Of a stretch of DNA of 64,000 nt, positions 16,694 to 24,575 are shown piece after piece. The notes under the pieces are model-generated. The model worked only from the letters and a program-made list of their open reading frames with translations, ran no database searches and was not told where the DNA came from. The DNA comes from Deltaproteobacteria bacterium. GTDB lineage: Bacteria > Myxococcota_A > Polyangia > Polyangiales > Polyangiaceae. Position 1 is the first letter of the stretch, and each line of letters begins with the position of its first letter. A program made the translations under genes and the position numbers. Location: positions 53,664-117,663 of the forward strand of contig QJWJ01000254.1 of assembly GCA_003235365.1 (NCBI GenBank). The letters run 5' to 3'.

Positions 16694-18765
16694 GAAGCGG
16701 GCTCGAACTCGACGACCAGTGTTGCCCCCTTGTCCAGAGCTTGGCCGGGCGCCGGCGTTTGGCGCGCGACGAGACCACTGCCGGTCACGCGCGGTTTGAC
16801 CCCCAGTTCGATGCTCTTCTGAATGACTCGACGCATGGGCCAGCCAGTCATGTCCGGAACGCGAACCTGGTGGGCGCCGGGACGAGTGGTGACGGCGACC
16901 TCCTGCACTGCTGGAGTCTTGCCTTGCGCTTGGCGAAGCAGCGCATAGGCAGCGTTCGCCGGATCCGCTGCGCTGGCCAGTTCACCGATGTCGGCGTGCT
17001 TGGCGCCACTGGGCGTCAGGCCCTTGTACTTCAGCGCCATCTCCGCAACTCGACGAAAGACCGGCGCGGCAACCTCGCCACCGGCGTGGGCGACCATCGG
17101 CTCGTCGACCATCACGCTGATGGCGACGACCGGGTCGTTCGCCGGAACGAACCCCACGAACGAGGCGGTGTACTTGTCGAGGGAGTATTGCCCGGTCGCG
17201 GGATCGGTCTTCTGGGCGGTGGCCGTCTTACCGGCGACCTGAAAGCCGTTGAGCGCAGCGTGCGTCCCGGTGCCGTCGCCTTCGGTCACGGCCACCATCA
17301 TTTCGCCGACGAGACGCGCCACCGACGCCGGCACGGCACGGCGCCGCACTCGAGGCTGCGCCTCACGCACGACTTCGCCGCTGGCAGCGACCACGCGCTT
17401 GATCAGAATGGGCTCCATCAGCTTGCCCTCGTTGGCCAACGCGGCAGTGGCCATGGCCATCTGCAGGTTGGTAACGCTAATACCCTGCCCGAAGGAGGCC
17501 GACGCGGTCTCGACCTGCACCCACGGCCGGGCACGGGGCAACAACACACCGGCGGACTCACCGGGCAGCGGCAAGTCGGAAGAGTGTCCAAAGCCGAAGC
17601 GCAGCAACGCCTCGTAGAGCTTGTCACCCCCCAAGCTCAGACCGATCTTCGCCGAACAGATGTTGGAAGATACCGCAAGCACCTGAGAAATCGTGAGCCA
17701 CTCGGCGGGATGCGTGTCACGGATGACCACGTTGTCCACCGGCATGCTGCCGTTTTCGCAGTACAGCCGCTCGGTGGGCGTGACGACCTTGTTGGCCAAC
17801 CCCGCCGCGACCGTGAAGATCTTCATGGTCGACCCCGGTTCGAAACGATCGGAAACGGCGCGATTGCGGCGCTGCCCCGGGTCGCTCTCACGGTAGTCGT
17901 TGGGATTGTAGCCAGGCCAACTCGCCATCGCGAGTAGCTCGCCGGTCTTGGGATCGACCACGACGACCGAGCCCGCCGACGCTTCGTAGGTACGAGCTGC
18001 CAGCGCCAGTTCGCGCTCCGCCGCGAACTGAATGCCCTGATCGATCGACAGCTCGATGTTGTGCCCCGTGAAGGCTCGGTCTTCGTCCATACCCTCGCTG
18101 AAGATCAGCCGTCCGTTGCGGTCACGCAAGCCGCGCACCCGCTCCATCTGGCCCTTCAACTCGTCGTTGAGCGCGTACTCGACGCCGTCTTTGCCCTCGC
18201 CGTCCGGCGCGACGAAGCCGAGCAGTGGCGCGGCCAGCTCGCGCCGCGGGTAGTAGCGGTGCCCCTCCCCTTCGACGATCAAACCGCGGATGGTATCTTG
18301 GGTCTCCGTGCCGCGCATGAGTTGGCGGACCGCTTCGGCCTCCTCGCGCGAGATGCGTCGTTTGAGCCAAGTGAAGCGTCGTTTGCGCAAGATCTTTCGC
18401 TCCACGGTCGCGACGTCCAACGACAGAGCCGCCGCGATGCGCGTCGCCGCGTCGCGAGCCACGCGCGGCTGGTCTTGAGCGTTGGTGCCGCGAAGCAACT
18501 CGTAGGCGTCCATGCTCACGCTCGGCACGTCGACGCTGACCGCCAGCGCACTGCCGTTGCGGTCGTAGAGCGTGCCGCGCTTCGGGACGACGTGCAGGCG
18601 GCGTTCACGCTGCTTCTCCGCCAGTTCACGCCAGTACGTGCCGTCGGTGATCGTCAACCGATAACCCGCCGAAACGACCACACCGAGACCGACGGCCAAC
18701 ACCCCACACAGCACGGCCATGCGGATGCGGATCCACTTGCCTTCGGGTGTGCGAATGCGGTTCAC
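16690..18765 (-). CDS. ftsI: Septal transpeptidase FtsI (PBP3) with C-terminal PASTA domain
   Basis: 691 residues, longer than E. coli FtsI (588). It crosslinks septal peptidoglycan with FtsW. Order of parts: a short basic head, one membrane anchor at about 15-35, a PBP dimerisation domain, a transpeptidase domain, and a PASTA domain over the last 60 or so residues (starting VRVPDMTGWPMRRV). Active-site motifs: SxxK as STMK in EPGSTMKIF, and SxN as SSN in SSNICSAKIG. The third motif reads KTAT (AGKTATAQKT) where KTGT is usual. PASTA domains on class B PBPs are best known in Firmicutes SpoVD/PBP2x and bind peptidoglycan or beta-lactams. A 76-base gap precedes it. Confidence 0.96.
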   Translation of the reverse strand: MNRIRTPEGKWIRIRMAVLCGVLAVGLGVVVSAGYRLTITDGTYWRELAEKQRERRLHVVPKRGTLYDRNGSALAVSVDVPSVSMDAYELLRGTNAQDQPRVARDAATRIAAALSLDVATVERKILRKRRFTWLKRRISREEAEAVRQLMRGTETQDTIRGLIVEGEGHRYYPRRELAAPLLGFVAPDGEGKDGVEYALNDELKGQMERVRGLRDRNGRLIFSEGMDEDRAFTGHNIELSIDQGIQFAAERELALAARTYEASAGSVVVVDPKTGELLAMASWPGYNPNDYRESDPGQRRNRAVSDRFEPGSTMKIFTVAAGLANKVVTPTERLYCENGSMPVDNVVIRDTHPAEWLTISQVLAVSSNICSAKIGLSLGGDKLYEALLRFGFGHSSDLPLPGESAGVLLPRARPWVQVETASASFGQGISVTNLQMAMATAALANEGKLMEPILIKRVVAASGEVVREAQPRVRRRAVPASVARLVGEMMVAVTEGDGTGTHAALNGFQVAGKTATAQKTDPATGQYSLDKYTASFVGFVPANDPVVAISVMVDEPMVAHAGGEVAAPVFRRVAEMALKYKGLTPSGAKHADIGELASAADPANAAYALLRQAQGKTPAVQEVAVTTRPGAHQVRVPDMTGWPMRRVIQKSIELGVKPRVTGSGLVARQTPAPGQALDKGATLVVEFEPAS

Positions 18766-18841
18766 GCCGCCCCCTGGGCTGTGCGCTCGACCAGCGCGTC
18801 TGCTTCGAGCTCGTCACGCGGACCAGCTGAACGGTGATGGG

Positions 18842-19216
18842 TCACAGGCCCCCCTGAGCGACCGCAGGGTCGTCGAGCGCGTCGGGTTCGGCTTCTTCGA
18901 CGGTCGGCATCGCGCCCCCCGAGAAGATGCGGTCTTCGGTCGGTTCTCCCATGCCCAACAGCGACCGAGCCACGAAGTCCACCCGCTCCGGAGTCTTGTG
19001 ACTGGCGCTCTCGAGCTCCAATACCCGCCGGACCTCACGCAAGCGGCCGACGTGGGCGTGAGCACGCCCGAGTTCGTAGCCCAACTCGATGGCTTGAACC
19101 CGAATCGCCAAGTGGACGCAGAAGGCGGCCGTCGCGGCGGCGACCGCGAGGGTCCACAGCACCAAGAACGGGCGTTTCGAGGCTTTCAGCGTGAGGATTC
19201 CCATGGGTCGACCCAC
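18842..19216 (-). CDS. ftsL: FtsL-like septal protein
   Basis: 124 residues. FtsL is a small bitopic protein that, with FtsB and FtsQ, activates FtsWI. Sequence identity is always low in this family. The evidence here is position (between rsmH and ftsI), size, a basic head (KASKRP), one membrane helix at about 17-38, and a periplasmic helical stretch (39-70, EL.RA..HVGRLREVRRVLELE) suited to a coiled coil. The C-terminal 35 residues are acidic. The first ATG overlaps rsmH by 31 bases; a second ATG at codon 5 (MGILTLKAS) gives 19 bases and looks equally good. Confidence 0.82.
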   Translation of the reverse strand: MGRPMGILTLKASKRPFLVLWTLAVAAATAAFCVHLAIRVQAIELGYELGRAHAHVGRLREVRRVLELESASHKTPERVDFVARSLLGMGEPTEDRIFSGGAMPTVEEAEPDALDDPAVAQGGL

Positions 19217-20151
19217 TCCGGAACCGGAGTTGGTACCTGCATTAGCCCGGTACGAGCCGCAACGCGAAGTTTTGCGCTACGCGAGCGCGGGTTGTCGTCC
19301 TGCTCGGACGCCGAAGGCAGCAGCGGCTTGGTCGACAGGCGCTTCCACAGCGCGCGTTCCTGGAAGCAGCGCTTGACCAGGCGGTCTTCGAGGGAGTGGA
19401 AGCTGATGATCGCCGCGACCCCGGACGGCCTCACGATTTCGTGCAGTTGGCCGAGCAGGCTCGCGATCTCCTCGAGTTCGCGGTTCACCGCGATACGCAG
19501 CGCTTGGAACGTGCGCGTCGCCGGATCGATACCGCCGGGGCGCCGCACACCAGTGGCTTTGACGACCGCGCGACGCAAATCGAGGGTATTGTTCATCTCA
19601 CCCGCCGCGACCGCTTGCTTGATACAGGCCGCAATTCGCCGCGAGCTACGCTCCTCACCGAGCTGGTAGATCACGTCGGCCAGGTCGTCTTGACCGAGCC
19701 GCTCGATGAGCTCCTTGGCAGTCTCGCCGCGGCTCGGGTCCATGCGCATGTCCAGCGGGCCCTCGAAGCGAAAACTCAAACCGCGGTCGCCCTGGTCGAG
19801 CTGGGGCGAACTCACGCCCAAGTCGGCGATCACCGCATCGACCTGGGAGATGCCGTTTTTGTACAGCCACGGCTTGAGCTGACTGAATTCGGCGTGAACG
19901 ACCGTCGCCCGTTCGCCGAAGCAGGCGAGGCGCTCGCGACTCGCTGCCACCGCCTGCGGATCGCGATCGAAAGCGACGACGCACATGCCGGGGTAGGTCC
20001 GCAGTACGGCTTCGGTGTGCCCACCGTAACCGGCGGTGACGTCGATGCACAGCCCGCTGTCGACCGAGCGCAGGGCTTGGACCACTTCGTCTTTCATGAC
20101 GGTACGGTGCATCGGTGGGTTCGACTCCATGTTGAAAGCTGCCAGCGTCAT
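19186..20151 (-). CDS. rsmH: 16S rRNA (cytosine1402-N4)-methyltransferase RsmH
   Basis: 321 residues, also called MraW. It methylates N4 of C1402 in the ribosomal P site. The SAM-binding motif appears as IDVTAGYGGHTEAVL at 36-50, with FDRDP at 61-65. The family stretches LDLGVSSPQLDQ-like (here DLGVSSPQLDQGDRG), FRFEGPLDMRMD and IISFHSLEDRLVK are all present. The start overlaps mraZ by four bases (ATGA). Codon 14 (MHRTVMKDEV) is closer to the usual N-terminus and could be the true start. Confidence 0.97.
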   Translation of the reverse strand: MTLAAFNMESNPPMHRTVMKDEVVQALRSVDSGLCIDVTAGYGGHTEAVLRTYPGMCVVAFDRDPQAVAASRERLACFGERATVVHAEFSQLKPWLYKNGISQVDAVIADLGVSSPQLDQGDRGLSFRFEGPLDMRMDPSRGETAKELIERLGQDDLADVIYQLGEERSSRRIAACIKQAVAAGEMNNTLDLRRAVVKATGVRRPGGIDPATRTFQALRIAVNRELEEIASLLGQLHEIVRPSGVAAIISFHSLEDRLVKRCFQERALWKRLSTKPLLPSASEQDDNPRSRSAKLRVAARTGLMQVPTPVPEWVDPWESSR

Positions 20152-20591
20152 ACTCGAATCAACTCCTCGACCTTGTCCCGGAAAACGTTGAACTGCTCGT
20201 CAGTCATGGTCGTCGCGGCGTCGTAGTGATGCTTCGACCACAATTCCACGTGAGTCCCCATACCGACCCACAACACTTCTTGTGAAAGCCCCGCGTGCTC
20301 GCGGAGTTCTGGTGCGACGCGGACACGTCCGGAGCCGTCCAGCTCCATGTCCAGAGCCCGCGAGATGTGCAGCCGGCGGAACTGATTGATCGCTCGGTCC
20401 ATGCGCGGCAGCGCAGCGATCTTGGCCTCGAACTCCTCCCAGGCGGGCAGCGGGTGCAGTTGCAGGCACGGCTCGAAAGGCCACGGAGCCAGCACCACCC
20501 GGTTGTCCCCCGCCAAGGCATCGCGAAACCGCGAGGGCAAGGAGACCCGCCCTTTTTGGTCGACGCTGTGGAGGAACTGCCCTCGGAACAT
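20148..20591 (-). CDS. mraZ: Transcriptional regulator MraZ
   Basis: 147 residues. MraZ is the DNA-binding regulator at the head of dcw clusters, in E. coli repressing its own operon. It contains two SpoVT/AbrB-like half-domains: SVDQKGRVSLPSRFRDAL near 9-26 and ELDGSGRVRVAPELREHA near 83-100. The ATG at 20591 has AGGA five bases before it. A promoter and TGG boxes directly upstream support its role here. Confidence 0.96.
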   Translation of the reverse strand: MFRGQFLHSVDQKGRVSLPSRFRDALAGDNRVVLAPWPFEPCLQLHPLPAWEEFEAKIAALPRMDRAINQFRRLHISRALDMELDGSGRVRVAPELREHAGLSQEVLWVGMGTHVELWSKHHYDAATTMTDEQFNVFRDKVEELIRV

Positions 20592-20610
20592 TGGGTCCTG
20601 AACTGGGTGC

Positions 20611-20640
20611 TTGATCCATTACGCGCCACTTCATGCCACC
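20611..20640 (-). promoter_or_regulatory. Probable MraZ operator (three TGG boxes)
   Basis: On the minus strand three consecutive 10-base units read GGTGGCATGA, AGTGGCGCGT and AATGGATCAA. The TGG triplets fall at 20638, 20628 and 20618, exactly one helical turn apart. E. coli MraZ is known to bind direct TGGGN repeats with 10-bp spacing between promoter and gene. Position here is the same, between the predicted transcript start (about 20646) and the mraZ ATG. Confidence 0.6.
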
Positions 20641-20652
20641 TGACGCCCCCGG

Positions 20653-20681
20653 AAAGTACGGGGATGGCGATCCCGTGTCAA
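20653..20681 (-). promoter_or_regulatory. Sigma-70-type promoter of the dcw cluster
   Basis: On the minus strand: TTGACA (perfect -35) at 20681-20676, a 17-base spacer, then TACTTT at 20658-20653 as the -10. Expected transcript start is near 20646, giving a 55-base leader to mraZ. It is the clearest promoter in the window. Confidence 0.75.
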
Positions 20682-20700
20682 CACAGTTCGATAAGAATAA

Positions 20701-20725
20701 ATCTAACCATTTCAAACAGTTAGAT
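20701..20725. promoter_or_regulatory. AT-rich inverted repeat upstream of dcw promoter
   Basis: Perfect 7-base arms ATCTAAC / GTTAGAT separated by 11 bases, in an AT-rich island (about 20684-20735) that stands out in this GC-rich DNA. It is centred about 67 bases before the predicted start, a typical place for an activator site or UP element. A second weaker promoter (TTGAAA at 20715-20710, 16 bases, TATCGA at 20693-20688, minus strand) overlaps it. Confidence 0.5.
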
Positions 20726-20898
20726 CTCTTACGGAAGAGCACATGCAAAGGCGTTCAGTGGAACATACCTGAACGCACCCGCAGAATTTCCAGTAACGCG
20801 GCAACGAATCCACGCGGGCCCCTCGGGTCCCAAACGTTACTCCTCTCGTCGCGGCCGAAGCGCTCGGGACCCAGGAGCGGGCGAAACCCGGCGCCCCC

Positions 20899-21312
20899 TC
20901 AGGACGCGAGCATCGGGCGGACGTGGTTCTTCACCCAGGCCACGATGTCGGGCAGCGCCGTGCCGGGACCGAACACTTCGGCGACGCCCATCGCCTTGAG
21001 ACGCTGCACGTCGGCCTCGGGCACGATGCCCCCACCGAACACCACGATGTCGGCCGCCCCCGCGTCTTTCAACGCGTTCATCACAGCCGGAAACAACGTG
21101 TTGTGCGACCCGCTCATGATCGACAGCCCCACGGCATCGACGTCCTCATCCACGGCTGCACGAGCGATCATTTCGGGCGTTTGGTGCAACCCGGTGTAGA
21201 TCACCTCGATGCCACCGTCGCGCAACGCACGCGCTACGACCTTCGCTCCGCGGTCGTGGCCGTCCAAACCGGGCTTGGCGACGAGGACTCGGATCTTGGC
21301 GTCGGGTTGCAT
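20899..21312 (-). CDS. Free-standing B12-binding domain protein (methylmalonyl-CoA mutase C-terminal type)
   Basis: 137 residues, forming just the cobalamin-binding domain. The base-off/His-on B12 motif is present as LDGHDRG at 16-22 with the cobalt ligand His19, followed by GLSIMSGSH at 62-70 and FGGGIVP at 92-98. This matches the small C-terminal subunit of split methylmalonyl-CoA mutase or isobutyryl-CoA mutase-like enzymes. The large catalytic subunit and the MeaB chaperone are not in the window, so the partner is unknown. It shares strand and a 29-base gap with rsmE. Confidence 0.9.
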   Translation of the reverse strand: MQPDAKIRVLVAKPGLDGHDRGAKVVARALRDGGIEVIYTGLHQTPEMIARAAVDEDVDAVGLSIMSGSHNTLFPAVMNALKDAGAADIVVFGGGIVPEADVQRLKAMGVAEVFGPGTALPDIVAWVKNHVRPMLAS

Positions 21313-21341
21313 CCTTGCAAACCTAACAGCGAGCTCGGCGG

Positions 21342-22145
21342 CTAGCCAACTTGCTCGCCGCCAGCCCGCTGCTGATCCGCTCGCACACTCCCGTCGAGCA
21401 GCGCCGCTCCCGCGACGGCCAACACTGCCGTGGCGGCCGTTTCCGTTCGGAGCACCAGCTCGCCGAGATGACAGCGCTGCGCGCCCGACGAGCGCAACGC
21501 TTCGAGTTCGGCGTCACTGAAGCCGCCCTCGGGACCGACCCACAGCTGAAGCACCTGGCGGACGTCCAAGCCGAGCCGAGCCGTGGCTCGCCGCTGGCGG
21601 TCGAGCAACGTCAGCAAGGGCAACGCATCGGCATCGGGGTGTAGCACGACGCGTAGCGCCGCTTCGTGGCTGAGCGCTTCGACGACGCTCATCGGCCCGT
21701 GCAATTGCGGGATGTCAGAACGCAAGCACTGCCGAGCGGCGTCGGCGGCGACCGACGTCCACCGCTCGCGCTTGGTGTCGATGCGGTCACTGCCGCGGGC
21801 GACGCTGCGCTCGCTCTGCACGACGACGAGCGACGCAGCACCGAACACGACACAATCGCGCAGCACGCGTTCGAGCTTGTCGCCCTTGCCCAGCGCTTGA
21901 ACCAGTTGCAGCCCCGGCCAACCGCGGCGGAGCCCGTATCGCGGCGACGCCACGTCGACGGCGACGTGGCGTCCGAGCGCGACGATCCGAGCATCAGCCT
22001 CGAGACCAGAAGTGGGATCGACGGCGAGGAACTCGTCCCCGACCTTCAGACGATGCACCCGCGTCGCGTAGTTGCTGGCCGCAGCGTCGAGCTGTGTGGA
22101 CCCTTCGACTAGCTTGTCTACGACGACCCGGATTCTTTTCGCCAC
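21342..22145 (-). CDS. rsmE: 16S rRNA (uracil1498-N3)-methyltransferase RsmE
   Basis: 267 residues, slightly longer than E. coli RsmE (243). A SPOUT-class enzyme that methylates U1498 in the decoding region. The N-terminal PUA-like part includes NYATRVHRLKVGD. The C-terminal trefoil knot is marked by VGPEGGFSDAELE and LGELVLRTETAA, both conserved in RsmE. The final 20 residues are an extra tail. The divergent TTG-start gene begins only 27 bases away. Confidence 0.94.
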   Translation of the reverse strand: MAKRIRVVVDKLVEGSTQLDAAASNYATRVHRLKVGDEFLAVDPTSGLEADARIVALGRHVAVDVASPRYGLRRGWPGLQLVQALGKGDKLERVLRDCVVFGAASLVVVQSERSVARGSDRIDTKRERWTSVAADAARQCLRSDIPQLHGPMSVVEALSHEAALRVVLHPDADALPLLTLLDRQRRATARLGLDVRQVLQLWVGPEGGFSDAELEALRSSGAQRCHLGELVLRTETAATAVLAVAGAALLDGSVRADQQRAGGEQVG

Positions 22146-22172
22146 GGCAGTGCTGGGTCATACTACCGGCCG

Positions 22173-23249
22173 TTGGCAACAAGCAAACGAGGTCCGTGGT
22201 TGGCGCTGTCCGGCATCGTGCTGGTCGTGGGCGGGCTTTGGATCGCCAAACGCGAGCGCTCCTCAGCAACGTCCACTGGCGGCCCTGTGTCCACATCCGC
22301 GTCTCCGTCCGGCCATGCACGCTCCACGACGCCCCCCTCCGACACGCCGAGTTCCATGCCCGAGAGAACGGACCTGGCAGTCGGCAGCGACGACATCGCC
22401 CGAATCGACCGCGAAGTGCAGCGCCTCGAAGCGCAACTGCGGGGTGCGACCACCAGCGATCCCCTCGCGCCACTGGCCATCGTCGAGGGGCTCGGGCCGC
22501 ACGCTCCGGCCCAAACCAAAGCATGGGTACGAGAGCTGGCGCTGCAGCCGCCGAGCGATCTGCCCCTCGAAATTCAAGGGCGCGCGTTGCTCGCATCTTT
22601 GTTGTCGGGCACTCCCACACCAGAGATCGCCGCGGCCCGAAAGGCGGCGACACGTGGGGCAGCCCCCAGCTCCGACGGATCCGCAAACGGAGCGGCGGAA
22701 GCGACGTGGTTGGAGTTGCTCGGCGCACTCGAGCTGCGTTCACCCCCGAGCGCCCCGCACGACCGCAACGATGACGACCTGGCGCAGCGGGCCGCCTTTG
22801 CCCTGCAACGGCTCGAGTTCGACGTGCGTACGCCCGGCGACATGACGGGGGATGAGTGGCAACTGGCGCGCGCCGTGTTCCGCACGTTGCCGCAAGTGCA
22901 GGACGACAACCTACGACTTCGGGCCCTGAGGCTGTTCGACAAGCTCCGAGGGATCGCCGACGACTCGAACGTGCCGTCACATCGTCGCCTCGAGACGCTC
23001 ACCGCCGGCGTCATGGCGCTTTCGCCTGGCAGTTCGGCCGCGCGGCAGCTCGTCCTGCAACAGTCCACGAAGTTGCTGCACGACCCCGATCAGTCCGGGG
23101 TGGCGTCGGGGTCGGGTCACGCTGTCAACGCCGAAACGCTATCGGCGTGGGGCGCCGCCCTGCGCGCGCTGAGGGCGACCCGAACCATACTCACCCAGAC
23201 ACCCCCCGCGCCCACCGACAACCCGCTCTTCGACATTCCCCCACGTTGA
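22173..23249 (+). CDS. Unrecognised membrane-anchored or exported protein
   Basis: 358 residues. I do not recognise a family. It opens with a short basic head (MATSKRG) and one hydrophobic helix (WLALSGIVLVVGGLWIA), so it is anchored in the inner membrane or exported. A Ser/Thr/Pro-rich linker follows to about residue 70. The rest is rich in Ala, Leu and Arg and probably mainly helical, with no Cys motif or catalytic signature that I can see. The start is a TTG at 22173, chosen because it begins the signal segment. It is divergent from rsmE with 27 bases between starts, so the promoters must overlap the coding ends. Confidence 0.7.
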   Translation: MATSKRGPWLALSGIVLVVGGLWIAKRERSSATSTGGPVSTSASPSGHARSTTPPSDTPSSMPERTDLAVGSDDIARIDREVQRLEAQLRGATTSDPLAPLAIVEGLGPHAPAQTKAWVRELALQPPSDLPLEIQGRALLASLLSGTPTPEIAAARKAATRGAAPSSDGSANGAAEATWLELLGALELRSPPSAPHDRNDDDLAQRAAFALQRLEFDVRTPGDMTGDEWQLARAVFRTLPQVQDDNLRLRALRLFDKLRGIADDSNVPSHRRLETLTAGVMALSPGSSAARQLVLQQSTKLLHDPDQSGVASGSGHAVNAETLSAWGAALRALRATRTILTQTPPAPTDNPLFDIPPR

Positions 23250-23418
23250 ACAGCCCGCCGATTGCGAGAGGTCGGTATCCCGTGGGGCGCCCTGATGGCC
23301 AGTAACTCCAACGCTTCTCTCCGAAGCGTGATTTTCCGTGAGTAGCGGACGTCTCCAACCGGCGATGCCAGTTGCACAGCCATCCCACACTGAGGCCGCA
23401 CCCAGTGCAGACCCGGTA

Positions 23419-23445
23419 GCGCCGCGCGATGGTGACACGCGGCGC
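23419..23445 (+). other. Hairpin in leader of lipoprotein gene
   Basis: Perfect 8-bp stem GCGCCGCG/CGCGGCGC with an 11-base loop, 65 bases before the ATG at 23511. It lies in a 261-base gap that otherwise shows only a ribosome site (GGGAG). It could be a terminator for the upstream gene or a leader structure; no known riboswitch core was recognised. Confidence 0.35.
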
Positions 23446-23510
23446 CGAAGCTCTTGCGGCAGCCCGGAGTTTAGTGATAGCGGTGCCTTCCGATCAAAGG
23501 GAGCTGAATC

Positions 23511-24224
23511 ATGCATAGCCAGTTCGTTCGTCACCTGCTCAGCTTGGGCCTCATCGGGCTCACCTCTACGCTCGTTGCCTGCGGCAACGACGAAGCGAAG
23601 TATGAGCCAAGGCCAGCCTACACCGGAGAGAGCCCTGGCTTGCCCGCCGTGCCGAACGTCCCCTCGGATCCCATCATGGCGGGCGACGCCTACACCGTGT
23701 GGGGAGCCAGCTATCACCTGCGCAGCCGCGTGCACCACTCGAGTATCGCGGGCAAGGACATCAAGCTCACCGGTTACGTCGTCAAGACGAACCTCGAAAG
23801 CGCGCCGAAGTGTGCCGTGCACGAGACCGGCAAAGAGGATCCGGAGGATTGCAAGCCGCCGATACCGACCTTCTGGGTTGCGGACAAGGCAGGCGCCGAC
23901 GTGAAGGACGCGATCAAGGTGATGGGCTGGGCGTCGAACTACGCGCAGATCTACGACGCGATCAAAGAGTACAAGAAGCGCGAGAAGTCCAAGTCGGACA
24001 AGGAGCAAGAGCCGCTCATGGACGGCTTCTGGGGCGTGGCGCTGCCCGATCCCCTGCCAGTCAAGGGCGCCAAGGTCACCGTCAAGGGTGAGTACAAGAC
24101 GACCTTCACCAAAGCTACGACGGGTGCCGAAGCCGACCCGATCATGGGCATCGTGACGTACGAGAGCGTCGAGTACCTGGAGAAGCCAGAAGAAAAGGCA
24201 ACCCTGCCTGGCATGAAAATCTGA
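23511..24224 (+). CDS. Hypothetical lipoprotein
   Basis: 237 residues. The N-terminus is a lipoprotein signal: HLLSLGLIGLTSTLVAC, with lipidation at about Cys24, then a short charged linker. The body has beta-rich segments, for example KDIKLTGYVVKTNL and AKVTVKGEYKTTF. A Cys pair (CAVHETG...DC) probably forms a disulfide, and the charged helix EYKKREKSKSDKEQE sits mid-protein. The two KVTVKGEYK/IKLTGYVVK-like strands hint at an OB-type barrel, which is only an impression. I do not recognise a characterised family. GGGAG precedes the ATG at a suitable distance. Confidence 0.8.
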   Translation: MHSQFVRHLLSLGLIGLTSTLVACGNDEAKYEPRPAYTGESPGLPAVPNVPSDPIMAGDAYTVWGASYHLRSRVHHSSIAGKDIKLTGYVVKTNLESAPKCAVHETGKEDPEDCKPPIPTFWVADKAGADVKDAIKVMGWASNYAQIYDAIKEYKKREKSKSDKEQEPLMDGFWGVALPDPLPVKGAKVTVKGEYKTTFTKATTGAEADPIMGIVTYESVEYLEKPEEKATLPGMKI

Positions 24225-24575
24225 GCAATTCGGCCACCGGCCAAACGAACGCGGGCGCGCCGATCCTGGTCGATCGGGGTGCCCGTCGCGCTTTGTGCGG
24301 GCACCCCGTCGCAACCCACGCAGAAACTCCTGCATCGAAGCCCCAATGGGCGAGCACGATTGTCGGGGGGTTTCGACCCCCGGGTTGGGTGAGGGTCCGG
24401 AAAACCGCCCCGTGCAGTCGTTTTCTCGACTGCATCCTCGGTTACATCGAATGGGGTTCGCGAATCGCAGACTCCCGTCTGGCGCGCCTCGTTGTGCGAG
24501 GTGATGGGCACCGCGGCCAGCGTAGTGCTGTATTGTTCTCATGATCCGTTCTTCGTGTAGTCTGAACTGGTCTAC
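24225..24575 (+). other. Intergenic region before tamA
   Basis: 351 bases. The first part holds the possible terminator listed separately. The last 50 bases (24530-24575) are AT-richer (CTGTATTGTTCTCATGATCC) and are the likely tamA promoter region, though box spacing is not ideal. No gene is seen. Confidence 0.4.
24252..24285 (+). terminator. Possible terminator after lipoprotein gene
   Basis: A two-part hairpin: outer stem CGGGC/GCCCG and inner stem CCGATC/GATCGG around a six-base loop, 28 bases past the stop at 24224. It is followed by a weak CTTTG, so the U-run is poor. Confidence 0.4.

Larger units (their letters stand above)
20592..20898 (-). promoter_or_regulatory. dcw control region
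   Basis: 307 bases between the B12-binding gene and mraZ. The mraZ-proximal half holds the MraZ boxes, promoter and AT-rich inverted repeat listed separately. The distal half (about 20745-20898) is GC-rich and shows only short imperfect palindromes; no clear terminator for the upstream gene was found. Confidence 0.6.

Noticed and set aside
23419..23445. Cobalamin riboswitch
   Set aside because: The hairpin and nearby GC-rich text vaguely recall a B12 element, but the conserved B12-box was not found.
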